Assembly (NCBI GenBank): GCA_030066735.1
Contig: JASJBB010000007.1
Location: 1-64,000, forward strand
DNA: 64,000 nucleotides
Direction: 5' to 3'
From: Woeseiaceae bacterium
Lineage (GTDB): Bacteria; Pseudomonadota; Gammaproteobacteria; Steroidobacterales; Woeseiaceae
How positions within the stretch are numbered: position 1 is the stretch's first letter; each line of letters opens with the position of its first letter. Below, one piece after another: positions 27,708 through 38,243 of the stretch. The translations under genes were made by a program, and so were the position numbers. The notes under the pieces were generated by a model, which saw only the letters and a list, made by a program, of their open reading frames with translations, was not told the origin of the DNA and searched no databases.

Positions 27708-28905
27708 GCTGAATCTCGGGGTTGGCCAGGTCGTCCGTGGCGGGACGAACCCGGTCCGCGATCAGTTTTTTCGACTGCATGAATTCACGCGGGGAATTGA
27801 TCGCGTCAACGGCAATCAGGACCCCGTCCGCGAGGTAGAAGCAGGCGAAGCTGCCGCCGGACGGGTCTCCACGCAGCACCACGTCGTCATAGCCTTCTGA
27901 CAATCCGGCGATTTGCAGCTTGATATCGTACTGGTCCGACCAGAACCAGGGCACCTGGCAGTAGTGCGACTCGACGCCGCAGATGTTGCCCGCGGCGGTC
28001 TTGGCCTGCTCGAGGGCATTGTGCACGGACTCGAGCCGCAGCCGCCGACCATAGATGTCGTTGGGGTGAAACGTGCAGTCACCGATGGCATAGATGTCGG
28101 GGTCGGAGGTCTGGCAGCGGTCGTCGACGACGATGCCGTCGGCAACGTCGAGCCCGGCCTCTGCCGCAAGTTCCATGTTCGGCAGAATGCCGACGCCGAC
28201 GACGACAAAGTCGGCGGGCAGTTTCTGGCCATCGGTCGTCAGCACCTGCCTGACCCGCCGCCTGCCTTCGAATCCGGCCAGCCCCGTGGACAGCAGCAGT
28301 CGCACGCCGCGTTCGGTATGCCTCAGCTGGTAATAGTCGGACACGTGCGGCGAAACCACCCGGCTCATGACCCGGTCCTCCATCTCGAGCACGGCAACCT
28401 GCATTCCGTGCTGGCAGCAGACTGCGGCTACTTCGAGCCCGATGTAACCGGCGCCGACGATGACGACATTCCTGCCCCCCGACATCTCCTTGCGAATGGC
28501 GTCGACGTCCGCAATGCTGCGCAGGTAATGAATGCCGGGCAGCCCGGCGCCCTCGACCTGGATATCGCGCACCCGCGATCCGAGCGCGAGCACGAGCTTG
28601 TCGTAGTGAACGTCCCGGTCGCCGTCGATCGATACCGTGCGCGCAGCGCGATCAATGCTCGCAACGCGAGTCTCGAGCAGCACTTCGATCCCGGGGTCGT
28701 CGTAAAACGACCCGGGCTTGAAATACAGGCGTTCGGGCGGCAGTTCGCCGGCAAGAAACTTCTTGGACAGCGGCGGGCGCTGGTAGGGCAGGTGGGGCTC
28801 ATCCCCAATGAGCACGATCCGGCCGTCGAACTTGTGCTGTTTCAGGGAGGCCACGACCTGGCCCGCGCCGTGGCCAGCGCCGGCGATTACTACGGTTCCT
28901 GACAT
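27691..28905 (-). CDS. FAD-dependent NAD(P)H:ferredoxin/rubredoxin reductase-like
   Basis: VVIAGAGHGAGQVVASLKQHKFDGRIVLIGDEPHLPYQRPPLSKKFLAG; VVIVGAGYIGLEVAAV; IYAIGDCTFHPN. Confidence 0.9.
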   Translation of the reverse strand: MSGTVVIAGAGHGAGQVVASLKQHKFDGRIVLIGDEPHLPYQRPPLSKKFLAGELPPERLYFKPGSFYDDPGIEVLLETRVASIDRAARTVSIDGDRDVHYDKLVLALGSRVRDIQVEGAGLPGIHYLRSIADVDAIRKEMSGGRNVVIVGAGYIGLEVAAVCCQHGMQVAVLEMEDRVMSRVVSPHVSDYYQLRHTERGVRLLLSTGLAGFEGRRRVRQVLTTDGQKLPADFVVVGVGILPNMELAAEAGLDVADGIVVDDRCQTSDPDIYAIGDCTFHPNDIYGRRLRLESVHNALEQAKTAAGNICGVESHYCQVPWFWSDQYDIKLQIAGLSEGYDDVVLRGDPSGGSFACFYLADGVLIAVDAINSPREFMQSKKLIADRVRPATDDLANPEIQLKDLG

Positions 28906-28918
28906 TTGCTCGATACTC

Positions 28919-31279
28919 CTAGACCGCCTGCAGTGGCCACAGGATCGGCAACAAGACCATGACCGTGATGAACACGACGATCGTCAGCGGCACACCGACT
29001 TTCAGGTAGTCGATGAACCGGTAGCCGCCAGGGCCCATGACCAGGATATTCGCCGGGTGCGAAATCGGGCTCGTGAAGCTCGCCGACGCCGCCATGGCGA
29101 TCGCCATCATCGCGGTTTGCGGTTGCAGTCCCATATCCGACATGGCGGAGAATACGATCGGCGCCATCAGTACCACGAGCGCCGCGGTCGGAATGATCAT
29201 CGTCGCCATGGCGGTCAGGACGTACAGACCCATGATGACGGGCCACGGCCCCGCATCGCCGAGCAACGCCATGACCTGGTCGGCGAGATAGGTCGCCGCG
29301 CCGGTTTCGGCCATCGCCGTGCCGAGCGGCAACATGCCTGCGATCAGGAATATCGCCCGCCAGTCGATCGAGCGGTACGCCTGCTCCATGTTGAGGCAGC
29401 CGGTGAGGACCATGATGCTCGCGCCGATGACCGCCGCGACGGAGATCGGCGCCTTGCCCATCATGACCGAGACGACGACGGTCAGCATGATCAGCGCGGC
29501 CAGCGGCGCCCGACGGGTATCGGGAGGTTTCTGGCCGAGCGGTGTCAGGATCAGGAAATCCGAGTCGGACGACAGCAGTTGTAACCGGTCCCTGGGGCCC
29601 AGCAGTAACAGCGCATCGCCAACCTGCAGGCGTTCGTCGGCAAGCTCGGCGCCCACGGTCTCGCCTTCGCGCCAGATGCCGGCGAGCTCGATACCGTAGC
29701 GCTCGCGAAAATTGAGTTCGCCGACGGTGCGGCCGGCCAGCGTGCTGCGCGGATCGAGCGTCGCGTCCATCAGCGTCAGCCTTTCCGATTCGAAGGCGCC
29801 CAGGTTGGCGGGTACGGACGTCTCGATCTCGAATTCCTGCAGTCCGCGCAGTACGTCCAGGTCGGATGGCTGGCCCTCGATCAGCAGCAGGTCGCCGCCG
29901 GCCAGTTCCTCGTCGCCTCGCGGCATGACGCTCAGCTCGCCGTCGCGGAAAATAGCGACGACGCGAAAGTCGAACACGTCGGCGAGACGGCTCTTCCTGA
30001 GCGTGGCGCCGACGAGATCGCTCGCCTTGGGCAGCCTGACGACGAACATGCGGTCGTCTGTCTGGTATTGCTCCTGCAGGCGCTCGCCCTCGAGGATGTC
30101 GACCTCGGCGAAGTCGGAGAATTTCTCCAGCTGCGTGATCGCGTCGTGCTCGCCCTGGACCAGTACGCGTTCGCCCTTGCGCAACGGCACGTAGGCGAGA
30201 TTGGTCAGCCGGTAGCGATTGCGGCGGCGCAGGCCCACGACGGCGACGTCGAAACGCGTGCGAAACGCGGCGTGCCGAACGAGCTCCGAAACGAGGGGTG
30301 ACGTGTCGGCAATCGTGACCTCGGCATACGACACTTTGGCCGCGACCATGGATTTCAGAACCGGCGCCTCGCGTTCGATCACGAGGTCGCTCCAGCGGCG
30401 CAACTCCCGGAACTGGTCGACACGCCCCTGGACGAGGATGCCGTCGCCGCCGCGCAGGACCGTCTGCCGGCTGGGCAGCGGCTCGCTGCGCCCCTGGCGA
30501 ACCAGCGCGAGGATAATCAGGCCCGTCGAGGAGCCGATGCGGCTCTCTGCCAGCGTCTTGCCGACGAGAATCGAGCTCGTCGGCACCCGCATCATGAAGG
30601 TGCGTTCATGGAGCTTGTACTGGGTCCGCAGGCTGCGCTGGCTGATCTGCCGCCCGTGCTCGGCGATCTGCTTCGGCAACAGCATGCGGCCGAACAGCGC
30701 GACGAAGATGACGCCGATCGCCATGACCGCGCCGCCGAGCGGCGTGAAATCGAACAGCTTGAATGACTCGAGGCCGAAGCGGGTGAGTGACTCGCTGATC
30801 AGCAGGTTGGGCGGCGTGCCGATCTGCGTCATCAGGCCGCCGAGCAGGGTCGAGTAGGCCAGCGGCATCAACAGCCGCGACGCGGGTATGCGGGTACGGC
30901 GTGCGACGTCGACGACGACGGGCAGCATCAGGGCGGCGACGCCGATATTGTTCATGAACGCGGAAAGTACGGCGCCGGTCACCATGATCACGACGATCAT
31001 CGTGATCTCGCGGGTACCGCCCAGTTTCATGACCTGGCGGCCGATGATGTCGGCGATTCCGGTCCTGGTCAGCCCTTCACTGAGGATGAACATGGCCCAG
31101 ACCGTGATGACAGCGCCGTTGGAAAAGCCCGCGAACGCCTGGTCCGCGTCGACGAGGCCGGTGAGGGCCAGCGCACCGAGCACGAGCAACGCCACGAGGT
31201 CCATCCGAATGACTTCACTGATGAAGAGAACCAGCGAGACGCCAAGGATGATCAGGACAATGGCGATGTCGAGAGTCAT
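28919..31279 (-). CDS. SLC13/DASS-family permease with several TrkA-C-like domains
   Basis: Multi-TM; GVAALMLPVVVDVARRTRIPASRLLMPLAYSTLLGGLMTQIGTPPNLLI; ILVQG/VLVQG/LLLIEG/LLLLGP repeats. Confidence 0.85.
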   Translation of the reverse strand: MTLDIAIVLIILGVSLVLFISEVIRMDLVALLVLGALALTGLVDADQAFAGFSNGAVITVWAMFILSEGLTRTGIADIIGRQVMKLGGTREITMIVVIMVTGAVLSAFMNNIGVAALMLPVVVDVARRTRIPASRLLMPLAYSTLLGGLMTQIGTPPNLLISESLTRFGLESFKLFDFTPLGGAVMAIGVIFVALFGRMLLPKQIAEHGRQISQRSLRTQYKLHERTFMMRVPTSSILVGKTLAESRIGSSTGLIILALVRQGRSEPLPSRQTVLRGGDGILVQGRVDQFRELRRWSDLVIEREAPVLKSMVAAKVSYAEVTIADTSPLVSELVRHAAFRTRFDVAVVGLRRRNRYRLTNLAYVPLRKGERVLVQGEHDAITQLEKFSDFAEVDILEGERLQEQYQTDDRMFVVRLPKASDLVGATLRKSRLADVFDFRVVAIFRDGELSVMPRGDEELAGGDLLLIEGQPSDLDVLRGLQEFEIETSVPANLGAFESERLTLMDATLDPRSTLAGRTVGELNFRERYGIELAGIWREGETVGAELADERLQVGDALLLLGPRDRLQLLSSDSDFLILTPLGQKPPDTRRAPLAALIMLTVVVSVMMGKAPISVAAVIGASIMVLTGCLNMEQAYRSIDWRAIFLIAGMLPLGTAMAETGAATYLADQVMALLGDAGPWPVIMGLYVLTAMATMIIPTAALVVLMAPIVFSAMSDMGLQPQTAMMAIAMAASASFTSPISHPANILVMGPGGYRFIDYLKVGVPLTIVVFITVMVLLPILWPLQAV

Positions 31280-31332
31280 TACCGCATTTATACAGGCTAC
31301 ACGGCGCGCGGAATAGGGCATCATGCGCAGCC

Positions 31333-32211
31333 ATGTCAGACGATGGCACATACGCGCCTGTTCGCCAGCGGCAATTGCGGCGGTTGTCGATTCGCGGCGT
31401 GGACTACGCCGTCAACGAATGGGGCTGCGCGCGCGACCCGCTGCTCGTCTTCCTGCACGGGTTCGGCGACTGCGGCGCAACCTTCCAGTTCGTGGTCGAC
31501 GCGTTGGCGCGCGACTGGTTCGTCGTGGCGCCGGACTGGCGCGGCTTCGGGCTGACCGAGGTCGCGTCCGAGGCGTTCTGGTTTCCGGACTACCTCGCCG
31601 ACCTCGACCACCTGTTGCAGCACTACAGTCCCGACGCGCCTGCGCGGCTCGTCGGCCACAGCATGGGCGGCAACGTCGCCGGCCTGTATGCGGGCGCGCG
31701 CCCGGATCGCGTGGCCGCATTCGTCAATCTCGAGGGTTTCGGCCTGCCTGACTCGGACCCTGTCGACGCGCCGCGCCGCTATCGGGACTGGCTCGAGAAG
31801 GGGCGCGTGCTGCCGGATCCGGTCGAGCGGCCGGGCTTCAATGCGCTCGCCGACCTGGTCCAGCGGCGCAATCCACGCATGACACCGGACCGGGCCCGGT
31901 TCGTGGCGCAATGCTGGGCCGAAGAGGTTGCCGCAGACCAGGTCCGGCTGCACATGCACCCGGCGCACAAGCTGCCGAACCCGGTGCTCTATCGACGGGC
32001 AGAGGCCGAGGCGTGCTGGCAAGCAGCCACGGCCCCGGTGCTGCTCGTCGCCGGCCGGCGCAGCGACTTCCCGCCGCCGCACGACCTGCCATTCCCGCGC
32101 TCCCGCGTTGCCTGGATCGAGGACTCCGGCCACATGCTGCATTTCGAGCAGCCCGCGGCGCTGGCTGCCCTGCTCGAGGATTTCCTTGTAAATACATCCA
32201 GTACTGTATAA
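31333..32211 (+). CDS. Alpha/beta hydrolase
   Basis: LVFLHGFGDCGATF; RLVGHSMGGNVAGLYAG (nucleophile elbow); IEDSGHMLHFEQP. Confidence 0.85.
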   Translation: MSDDGTYAPVRQRQLRRLSIRGVDYAVNEWGCARDPLLVFLHGFGDCGATFQFVVDALARDWFVVAPDWRGFGLTEVASEAFWFPDYLADLDHLLQHYSPDAPARLVGHSMGGNVAGLYAGARPDRVAAFVNLEGFGLPDSDPVDAPRRYRDWLEKGRVLPDPVERPGFNALADLVQRRNPRMTPDRARFVAQCWAEEVAADQVRLHMHPAHKLPNPVLYRRAEAEACWQAATAPVLLVAGRRSDFPPPHDLPFPRSRVAWIEDSGHMLHFEQPAALAALLEDFLVNTSSTV

Positions 32212-32219
32212 AAATACAG
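32204..32219. promoter_or_regulatory. LexA (SOS) box
   Basis: Exact CTGT-ATAAAAAT-ACAG (CTGT-N8-ACAG), 24 bp upstream of helicase GTG. Confidence 0.8.
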
Positions 32220-32242
32220 ATCGTTTCTGAGAGGAGAGCGCG

Positions 32243-34336
32243 GTGCAGGTCGCCGAACGGCTGGACGAACACCTCGACATGCTGAACCCGGGGCAGCGCC
32301 AGGCCGCCGAGTACGGTCAACAGCCCGCCGGCAGTCACTTCACAGCCGGGCCATTGCTCGTTATCGCGGGCGCCGGTACCGGCAAAACCATGACGCTGGC
32401 GCATCGGGTGGCGCACCTCATCGTCCGCGGCGTGAGCCCCGAGCGCATCCTGCTGCTGACGTTCACGCGCCGCGCGGCCCAGGAGATGACGCGCCGGGTC
32501 GACGCCATCGTCCGCCGGGCGCTCGACGGCCAGCAGGTCTTGCCCGCGGGCATATTGCCGTGGTCCGGCACGTTTCACTCGGTCGCCAACCGGCTGCTAC
32601 GCCGCTTCGCGCACAACCTGGGCCTCGACCCGGCGTTTTCGGTGCTCGATCGCGGCGACGCCGCCGACGTCATCGACGTGACCCGGCACGACCTGGGCCT
32701 GACGAAGACATCGCGACGGTTTCCGAAGAAGGACACTTGCCTTGCGATTTATTCGCGCTGCGTCAATTCGCAACTGGCGCTCGGCGAGGTCCTGAACGAG
32801 TCGTATCCGTGGTGCGCCGACTGGGAGTCCGAGCTGCGCGAACTGTTTCGCGGCTATGTCGCCCGCAAGCAGCATCACATGGCGCTGGACTACGATGACC
32901 TGTTGCTTTACTGGCATCACCTGGTCGCGGACGCCGAACTCGGTGGCGAAATCGGGTCGTGGTTCGATCATGTGCTGGTCGACGAATACCAGGACACGAA
33001 CATCGTGCAGGCGCGCATCCTGCGCGCATTGAAGCCGGACGGCGAGGGCCTGACCGTGGTCGGCGACGACGCGCAGTCCATCTACTCGTTTCGCGCGGCG
33101 GAGGTCGAGAACATCCTCGGTTTTCCCGACCAGTTCATGCCTGCCGCCGAGGTCGTCTCGCTCGAGCAAAACTATCGTTCGACCCAGGAGATCCTCGATT
33201 CGGCCAATCGCCTGATTGCCGAGAGCGAGCGCCAGTATCGAAAAAACCTGTTTGCCGACAACAAGCACGGCGCGAAACCCACCTATGTAACCGTTGAGGA
33301 CGGGGACGCCGAGACGGAGTTCGTCGTCGATTCGATCCTGGCCAACCGCGAAGCCGGCATGCGTCTCATGGACCAGGCCGTGCTGTTTCGCGGGTCGCAC
33401 CACAGCGATCGCCTGGAGCTCGAGCTCGTGCGGCGCAATATCCCGTATGTCAAGTACGGCGGCCTCAAGTTCCTCGAGGCGGCGCACGTCAAGGACATGC
33501 TGGCAGTACTGAAGTGGGCGGATAATCCGCGCAACCAGATTGCCGCGTTTCGGGTGCTCAAGCTGATGCCGGGATTCGGCCCGTCATACGCGGCGCGGTG
33601 TTACGAGCAGCTCGAGGCCGGCGACTTCCTGTTCACTGTGCTGCGTGACTACCGGCCACCGACGGCGGCGGCCGGCGAGTGGGTCGGGTTTTGCGAGCTG
33701 ATGGCGAGCCTGGCGTCGACCGAAAGCGGAGATGCCGGCTGGCAGGCGCAGCTGGCCCAGGTGCGGCGCTGGTATCGTCCGCACCTCGAGCGCATCTACG
33801 ACGGCGTCGAAACGCGCGAGGCCGATCTCGAACAGCTCGAGCAGATTTCCGGACGTTACGCGACTCGCGAGCGATTCCTCACCGAACTGACACTCGATCC
33901 GCCGAGCGCCGCCGGCGACCTGTCGGGCGACCCGCTGCTCGACGAGGATTACCTCGTGCTGTCCACCGTGCACTCCGCCAAGGGGCAGGAGTGGGACGCG
34001 GTATTCCTGCTCAACGTGTCCGACGGCAACTTCCCGTCCGAGTTTTCCACGGGCAAGCCGGCGCTGGTCGAAGAAGAACGACGCCTGCTGTACGTGGCGA
34101 TGACGCGCGCCCGGCAGCAGCTTGCGCTGATCGCGCCGCTCAGATACCACGTTACCCAGCAGCGCCGTGATGGCGACAAGCACGTCTACGGCGCGCGCAG
34201 CCGCTTTGTCAGCGATGCCCTGCTCGAGACCATGGAGCGCGGTTTCCACGGGCGCGTTGACGCCGGCGGCCAGCCACTGGGCGCCCGCAGCGACAAACGT
34301 ATCGACGTGGCTTCCCGGCTGCGGGACATGTGGTAG
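32243..34336 (+). CDS. UvrD/Rep-family superfamily 1 DNA helicase
   Basis: LLVIAGAGTGKTMTLAHRVAHLI; FDHVLVDEYQDTN; LTVVGDDAQSIYSFRAAEVENI; LSTVHSAKGQEWDAVFLLN; EEERRLLYVAMTRAR; GTG start with GGAGAG. Confidence 0.93.
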   Translation: MQVAERLDEHLDMLNPGQRQAAEYGQQPAGSHFTAGPLLVIAGAGTGKTMTLAHRVAHLIVRGVSPERILLLTFTRRAAQEMTRRVDAIVRRALDGQQVLPAGILPWSGTFHSVANRLLRRFAHNLGLDPAFSVLDRGDAADVIDVTRHDLGLTKTSRRFPKKDTCLAIYSRCVNSQLALGEVLNESYPWCADWESELRELFRGYVARKQHHMALDYDDLLLYWHHLVADAELGGEIGSWFDHVLVDEYQDTNIVQARILRALKPDGEGLTVVGDDAQSIYSFRAAEVENILGFPDQFMPAAEVVSLEQNYRSTQEILDSANRLIAESERQYRKNLFADNKHGAKPTYVTVEDGDAETEFVVDSILANREAGMRLMDQAVLFRGSHHSDRLELELVRRNIPYVKYGGLKFLEAAHVKDMLAVLKWADNPRNQIAAFRVLKLMPGFGPSYAARCYEQLEAGDFLFTVLRDYRPPTAAAGEWVGFCELMASLASTESGDAGWQAQLAQVRRWYRPHLERIYDGVETREADLEQLEQISGRYATRERFLTELTLDPPSAAGDLSGDPLLDEDYLVLSTVHSAKGQEWDAVFLLNVSDGNFPSEFSTGKPALVEEERRLLYVAMTRARQQLALIAPLRYHVTQQRRDGDKHVYGARSRFVSDALLETMERGFHGRVDAGGQPLGARSDKRIDVASRLRDMW

Positions 34337-34545
34337 AAAAAAGGCGGCGACCGAAGTCACCGCCTAACGTCACGATACAAACAGCATAAGGGAAGTTTAG
34401 TTTGCGTCGTTGAACTCTATTCGTTGTGTTCAATGCTTAGATGCGTCGCGTGCGGGAATCGTTGCGACCAAAAAGGAATAATCCGCTTGCATATGCCCAA
34501 TTCGGAGTTTCCAATGCAACCAATCAGCCGATTCGAGGACAGGAC

Positions 34546-35301
34546 ATGAACGACACGGTACGCAGCCAGGTTTCCGCCGAAGAATGGGCCGTTCGGGTCG
34601 ACCTCGCGGCCTGTTACCGGCTCATTGCGATGTACGGTTGGGACGATCTCGTGTTCACCCACATTTCGGCGCGGGTGCCGGGCCCGGACGAGCACTTCCT
34701 GATCAATGCTTACGGCATGCTGTTCGAGGAAATGACGGCGAGCAGCCTGGTCAAGGTCGACCTGGCCGGCGAGAAGGTGCTGGATTCGCCGCATCCCGTG
34801 AACCCTGCCGGCTTCGTCATCCACAGTGCCGTCCATGAAGCGCGCCCGGACGTGGGGTGTGTGCTGCATACCCACACCAAAGCCGGCGTCGCGGTCTCGG
34901 CCCAGGCGGACGGTCTGTTGCCGATTTCGCAGATATCGCTGTTCCCGTACGCCTCGCTCGGCTACCACGACTACGAAGGTGTGGCGCTCAATGACGACGA
35001 GAAGCCGCGGCTGGTCGCGGACCTCGGCAACAACAACGCACTGATCCTGCGCAACCACGGACTATTGACGACGGGCGCAACGATTGCAGACGCATTTCTC
35101 AACATGTATGCGCTCGAGACGGCCTGCCAGACGCAGATCATGGCGCAGTCGTCGGGTGGCAAACTCGTGCTGGTTCCGCAACCAATCGTGGACGGCATCC
35201 TCGCGCAGGCGGAGCTCGTGACCAAGGGGCTGATGGGCCAGCTCGCGTGGCCCGGACTGCTGCGCAAGCTCGACCGCCACGATCCGTCGTACCGGGATTA
35301 G
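34546..35301 (+). CDS. Class II aldolase/adducin family protein
   Basis: YGWDDLVFTHISARVPG; HSAVHEARPDVGCVLHTHTKAGVAVSA; LRNHGLLTTG. Confidence 0.88.
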   Translation: MNDTVRSQVSAEEWAVRVDLAACYRLIAMYGWDDLVFTHISARVPGPDEHFLINAYGMLFEEMTASSLVKVDLAGEKVLDSPHPVNPAGFVIHSAVHEARPDVGCVLHTHTKAGVAVSAQADGLLPISQISLFPYASLGYHDYEGVALNDDEKPRLVADLGNNNALILRNHGLLTTGATIADAFLNMYALETACQTQIMAQSSGGKLVLVPQPIVDGILAQAELVTKGLMGQLAWPGLLRKLDRHDPSYRD

Positions 35302-35304
35302 TCC

Positions 35305-36825
35305 CTAGGACAGGAACATCGCATAGGCGGGGTTGTCGCTTTCCTCCCAGTGCGGGTAGCCGAGATCGGCCAGGTGTGCCTCGAGCCGGTCAGTGTCGTC
35401 CTGCGGAACGTCGATACCGGCCAGCACGCGGCCGTAATCCGAGCCGTGATTGCGATAGTGGAACAGGCTGATGTTCCAGTCGGTGCCGATGGCATCGAGA
35501 AAACCGAGCAGGGCGCCGGGCCGCTCCGGAAACTCGAACCGGAACAGGCGCTCGTTGGCGATACCGGGTGACCGGCCGCCGACCATGTGACGGACGTGCA
35601 GCTTGGCCATCTCGTTGTGGCTCAGATCTTCCACGACGTAGCCCTCGTCACGCAGCTTCGCGACGAGTTCCGCCTGCTCGTCTTCACCGCGGGTCAACTG
35701 GATGCCGACGAATATGTGGGCGGTGCGCGTATCGCTGTAGCGGTAGTTGAACTCGGTAACGCCGCGGCGACCGAGCAGCGCGCAGAAGCGGCGGAAGCTG
35801 CCGGGCTCTTCGGGGATTTCGACGGCGAGCAGCATCTCGGTGTGTTCACCAACAGCGGCGCGCTCGGCGATGTGCCGCAGCCGGTCGAAGTTGACGTTGG
35901 CGCCGCAGTTGATCGTGACCAGCGACTGGTCATGCAGGTCGTGCTCGGCCACGTACTTCTTGAGGCCGGCTATGCTGAGCCCGCCTGCCGGCTCGACGAT
36001 CGAGCGTGTGTCCTCGAAGATGTCGCGAATGGCGGCGCAGATCTCGTCGGTGTCGACCGTGATGAACTCGTCGACATGCTCGCGACAAAGCCGCAAGGTC
36101 TCGTCGCCGACGCGGCGCACGGCCACCCCGTCGGCAAAAATGCCGACATGATCGAGGACGACCGGCTCGCCGGCAGCGACAGAGTCGCGCATGGCGGCGG
36201 AGTCCTCCGGCTCGACGCCGATAATGCGAACGTCAGGCTGCACGGCCTTGATGCAGGTTGCGATCCCGGCAATCAAACCGCCGCCACCGACCGGCACGAA
36301 AACGGCGTCGACCTTGCCCGCGGACTGCTCGAGGATCTCCAGCCCGATGGTCCCCTGCCCGGCGATCACATCGGGGTCGTCGAACGGGTGCACGAAGAAA
36401 TAGCCCCGGTCCCGTTCGAGCTCCCGGGCGCGAGCATAGGCGTCGTCGTAGGTGTCGCCGTGCAGGATCACGTTGCCGCCGAGCGCACGCACCGCATCGA
36501 CCTTGATGGAGGGTGTCGTCACGGGCATGACGATGACGGCGTCTACGCCGCGGCGCCGCGCCGCGAGCGCCACGCCCTGCGCGTGGTTGCCGGCCGAGCT
36601 GCAGATGACGCCTTTGGCCAGCCGCGCATCGTCAAGGGCGGCCAGCTTGTTGTACGCGCCGCGCAGCTTGAACGAGAAAACGGGTTGCAGGTCTTCGCGC
36701 TTGAGCCAGACCTGGTTGCCGAGCCGGTCGGAGAGGTTGTGGGCGAGTTCGAGCGGCGACTTGACGGCGACGTCGTAGACGGACGCGTCCTTGATGCGCT
36801 GCAGGTAGTCGAGTTCGCTCGCCAT
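35305..36825 (-). CDS. ilvA: Threonine ammonia-lyase, biosynthetic
   Basis: LKREDLQPVFSFKLRGAYNKLA; SAGNHAQGVALAA; PVGGGGLIAGIA; two C-terminal ACT-like repeats. Confidence 0.95.
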   Translation of the reverse strand: MASELDYLQRIKDASVYDVAVKSPLELAHNLSDRLGNQVWLKREDLQPVFSFKLRGAYNKLAALDDARLAKGVICSSAGNHAQGVALAARRRGVDAVIVMPVTTPSIKVDAVRALGGNVILHGDTYDDAYARARELERDRGYFFVHPFDDPDVIAGQGTIGLEILEQSAGKVDAVFVPVGGGGLIAGIATCIKAVQPDVRIIGVEPEDSAAMRDSVAAGEPVVLDHVGIFADGVAVRRVGDETLRLCREHVDEFITVDTDEICAAIRDIFEDTRSIVEPAGGLSIAGLKKYVAEHDLHDQSLVTINCGANVNFDRLRHIAERAAVGEHTEMLLAVEIPEEPGSFRRFCALLGRRGVTEFNYRYSDTRTAHIFVGIQLTRGEDEQAELVAKLRDEGYVVEDLSHNEMAKLHVRHMVGGRSPGIANERLFRFEFPERPGALLGFLDAIGTDWNISLFHYRNHGSDYGRVLAGIDVPQDDTDRLEAHLADLGYPHWEESDNPAYAMFLS

Positions 36826-36872
36826 CCGGTCGATTGTGGCGAAGAGAGTCTATTCAGTCCACAATCTTGCCC

Positions 36873-38213
36873 ATGAAGACCTTATTGATTACCAACGCGC
36901 GCCTGATCAACGAGGGCGCGATTCGCGACGCCGACGTGCTGATCCGGGGCGATCGCATCGAGCAGGTCGGCGGGTCGATTGCGGCGCCCGGGAACGGCGA
37001 AGTCATCGATGCAGCGGGGCGCTTCCTGATGCCCGGCATGATCGATGACCAGGTGCATTTTCGCGAGCCCGGGCTCACCGCCAAGGGCGATCTCGCAACC
37101 GAGTCGGCCGCTGCCGCGGCCGGTGGCATAACCAGCTTCATGGACATGCCCAACGTCGACCCGCTAACGGTGACGCGCGAGGAACTTGCCGCCAAGTACC
37201 GTCGGGCAGAGGGCCGCTGTTCTGCAAACTACGGCTTTTACCTTGGCGCCACCAACACCAATATCGAGGAGATCAAGGCTCTGGAGATTGGCGAGGCCTG
37301 CGGTATCAAGGTCTTCATGGGGGCGTCGACCGGGGACATGCTGGTCGACGACCACGACGCGCTCGAACTGATTTTCGAGCACGCGCCGGTCATCGTCGAC
37401 ACGCACTGCGAAGACTCGCCGATGATCTGGGCCAACGAGGCGCAAGCGAAAGAGCAATACGGCGACGACGTTCCGCTGACGGAGCACCCCAACATCCGGT
37501 CCGCCGACGCATGCCTGAAATCATCGACACTGGCGACGGGACTCGCCCGCAAACACGATGCGTTGTTGCACGTGCTACACCTGACGACCGCGATCGAGAT
37601 GGACCTGTTCTCGCCGGCACATCGCTCGGAGAAACGCATCACGGCCGAAGTGTGCGTACATCATCTGTGGTTCGATGAATCGCGTTACGATGAGCTGGGC
37701 ACGCGGATCAAATGCAACCCGGCGATCAAGCGCGCCGAGGACCGCGAGGCGCTGCTCGCGGCGCTTAATGATGGCCGCATCGACATCATCGCGACCGATC
37801 ACGCGCCGCATACTGCCGAGGAAAAGGACAACCCGTACTTCAAGGCGCCCGCCGGGCTGCCGCTCGTGCAGCATGCGGTACAGGTGCTGTTCGATCTTGC
37901 GGCGCGCGGCAGCATCAGTCACGAGCTGATCGTGGACCGCGTTTGTCATGCCCCCGCCGATATTTTCGGTGTCGGCGAGCGGGGATACGTGCGCGAGGGT
38001 TACTTCGCCGACCTGGTCATTGTCGATCCGCATAAGAGCACGACGGTGCAATCTGCCGACGTGCTCTACAAGTGCGGCTGGTCGCCGTTCGAGGGCCACA
38101 CGTTTTCATCGACGATCGACACGACGATCGTCAACGGTGAAGCGGTGTGGCGCGACGGCCGCCTGACCGGGGCAATCGCCGGAAAACGCATGGATTTTTC
38201 TCGCGCGCGTTAG
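36873..38213 (+). CDS. Dihydroorotase / amidohydrolase
   Basis: GMIDDQVHFREPGLTAKGDLATESAAAAAGGITSFMDMPN; DHAPHTAEEKDNPYFKAPAGLPLVQHAV. Confidence 0.88.
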   Translation: MKTLLITNARLINEGAIRDADVLIRGDRIEQVGGSIAAPGNGEVIDAAGRFLMPGMIDDQVHFREPGLTAKGDLATESAAAAAGGITSFMDMPNVDPLTVTREELAAKYRRAEGRCSANYGFYLGATNTNIEEIKALEIGEACGIKVFMGASTGDMLVDDHDALELIFEHAPVIVDTHCEDSPMIWANEAQAKEQYGDDVPLTEHPNIRSADACLKSSTLATGLARKHDALLHVLHLTTAIEMDLFSPAHRSEKRITAEVCVHHLWFDESRYDELGTRIKCNPAIKRAEDREALLAALNDGRIDIIATDHAPHTAEEKDNPYFKAPAGLPLVQHAVQVLFDLAARGSISHELIVDRVCHAPADIFGVGERGYVREGYFADLVIVDPHKSTTVQSADVLYKCGWSPFEGHTFSSTIDTTIVNGEAVWRDGRLTGAIAGKRMDFSRAR

Positions 38214-38243
38214 GTTTAATTAACTGTTTACTTTCCGGTTGAT

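Noticed and set aside
34337-34368. GGCGGCGACCGAAGTCACCGCC hairpin after the helicase
   Set aside because: Mismatched stem and no T-run on the + strand; A-run would only suit a - strand transcript that has no supported gene
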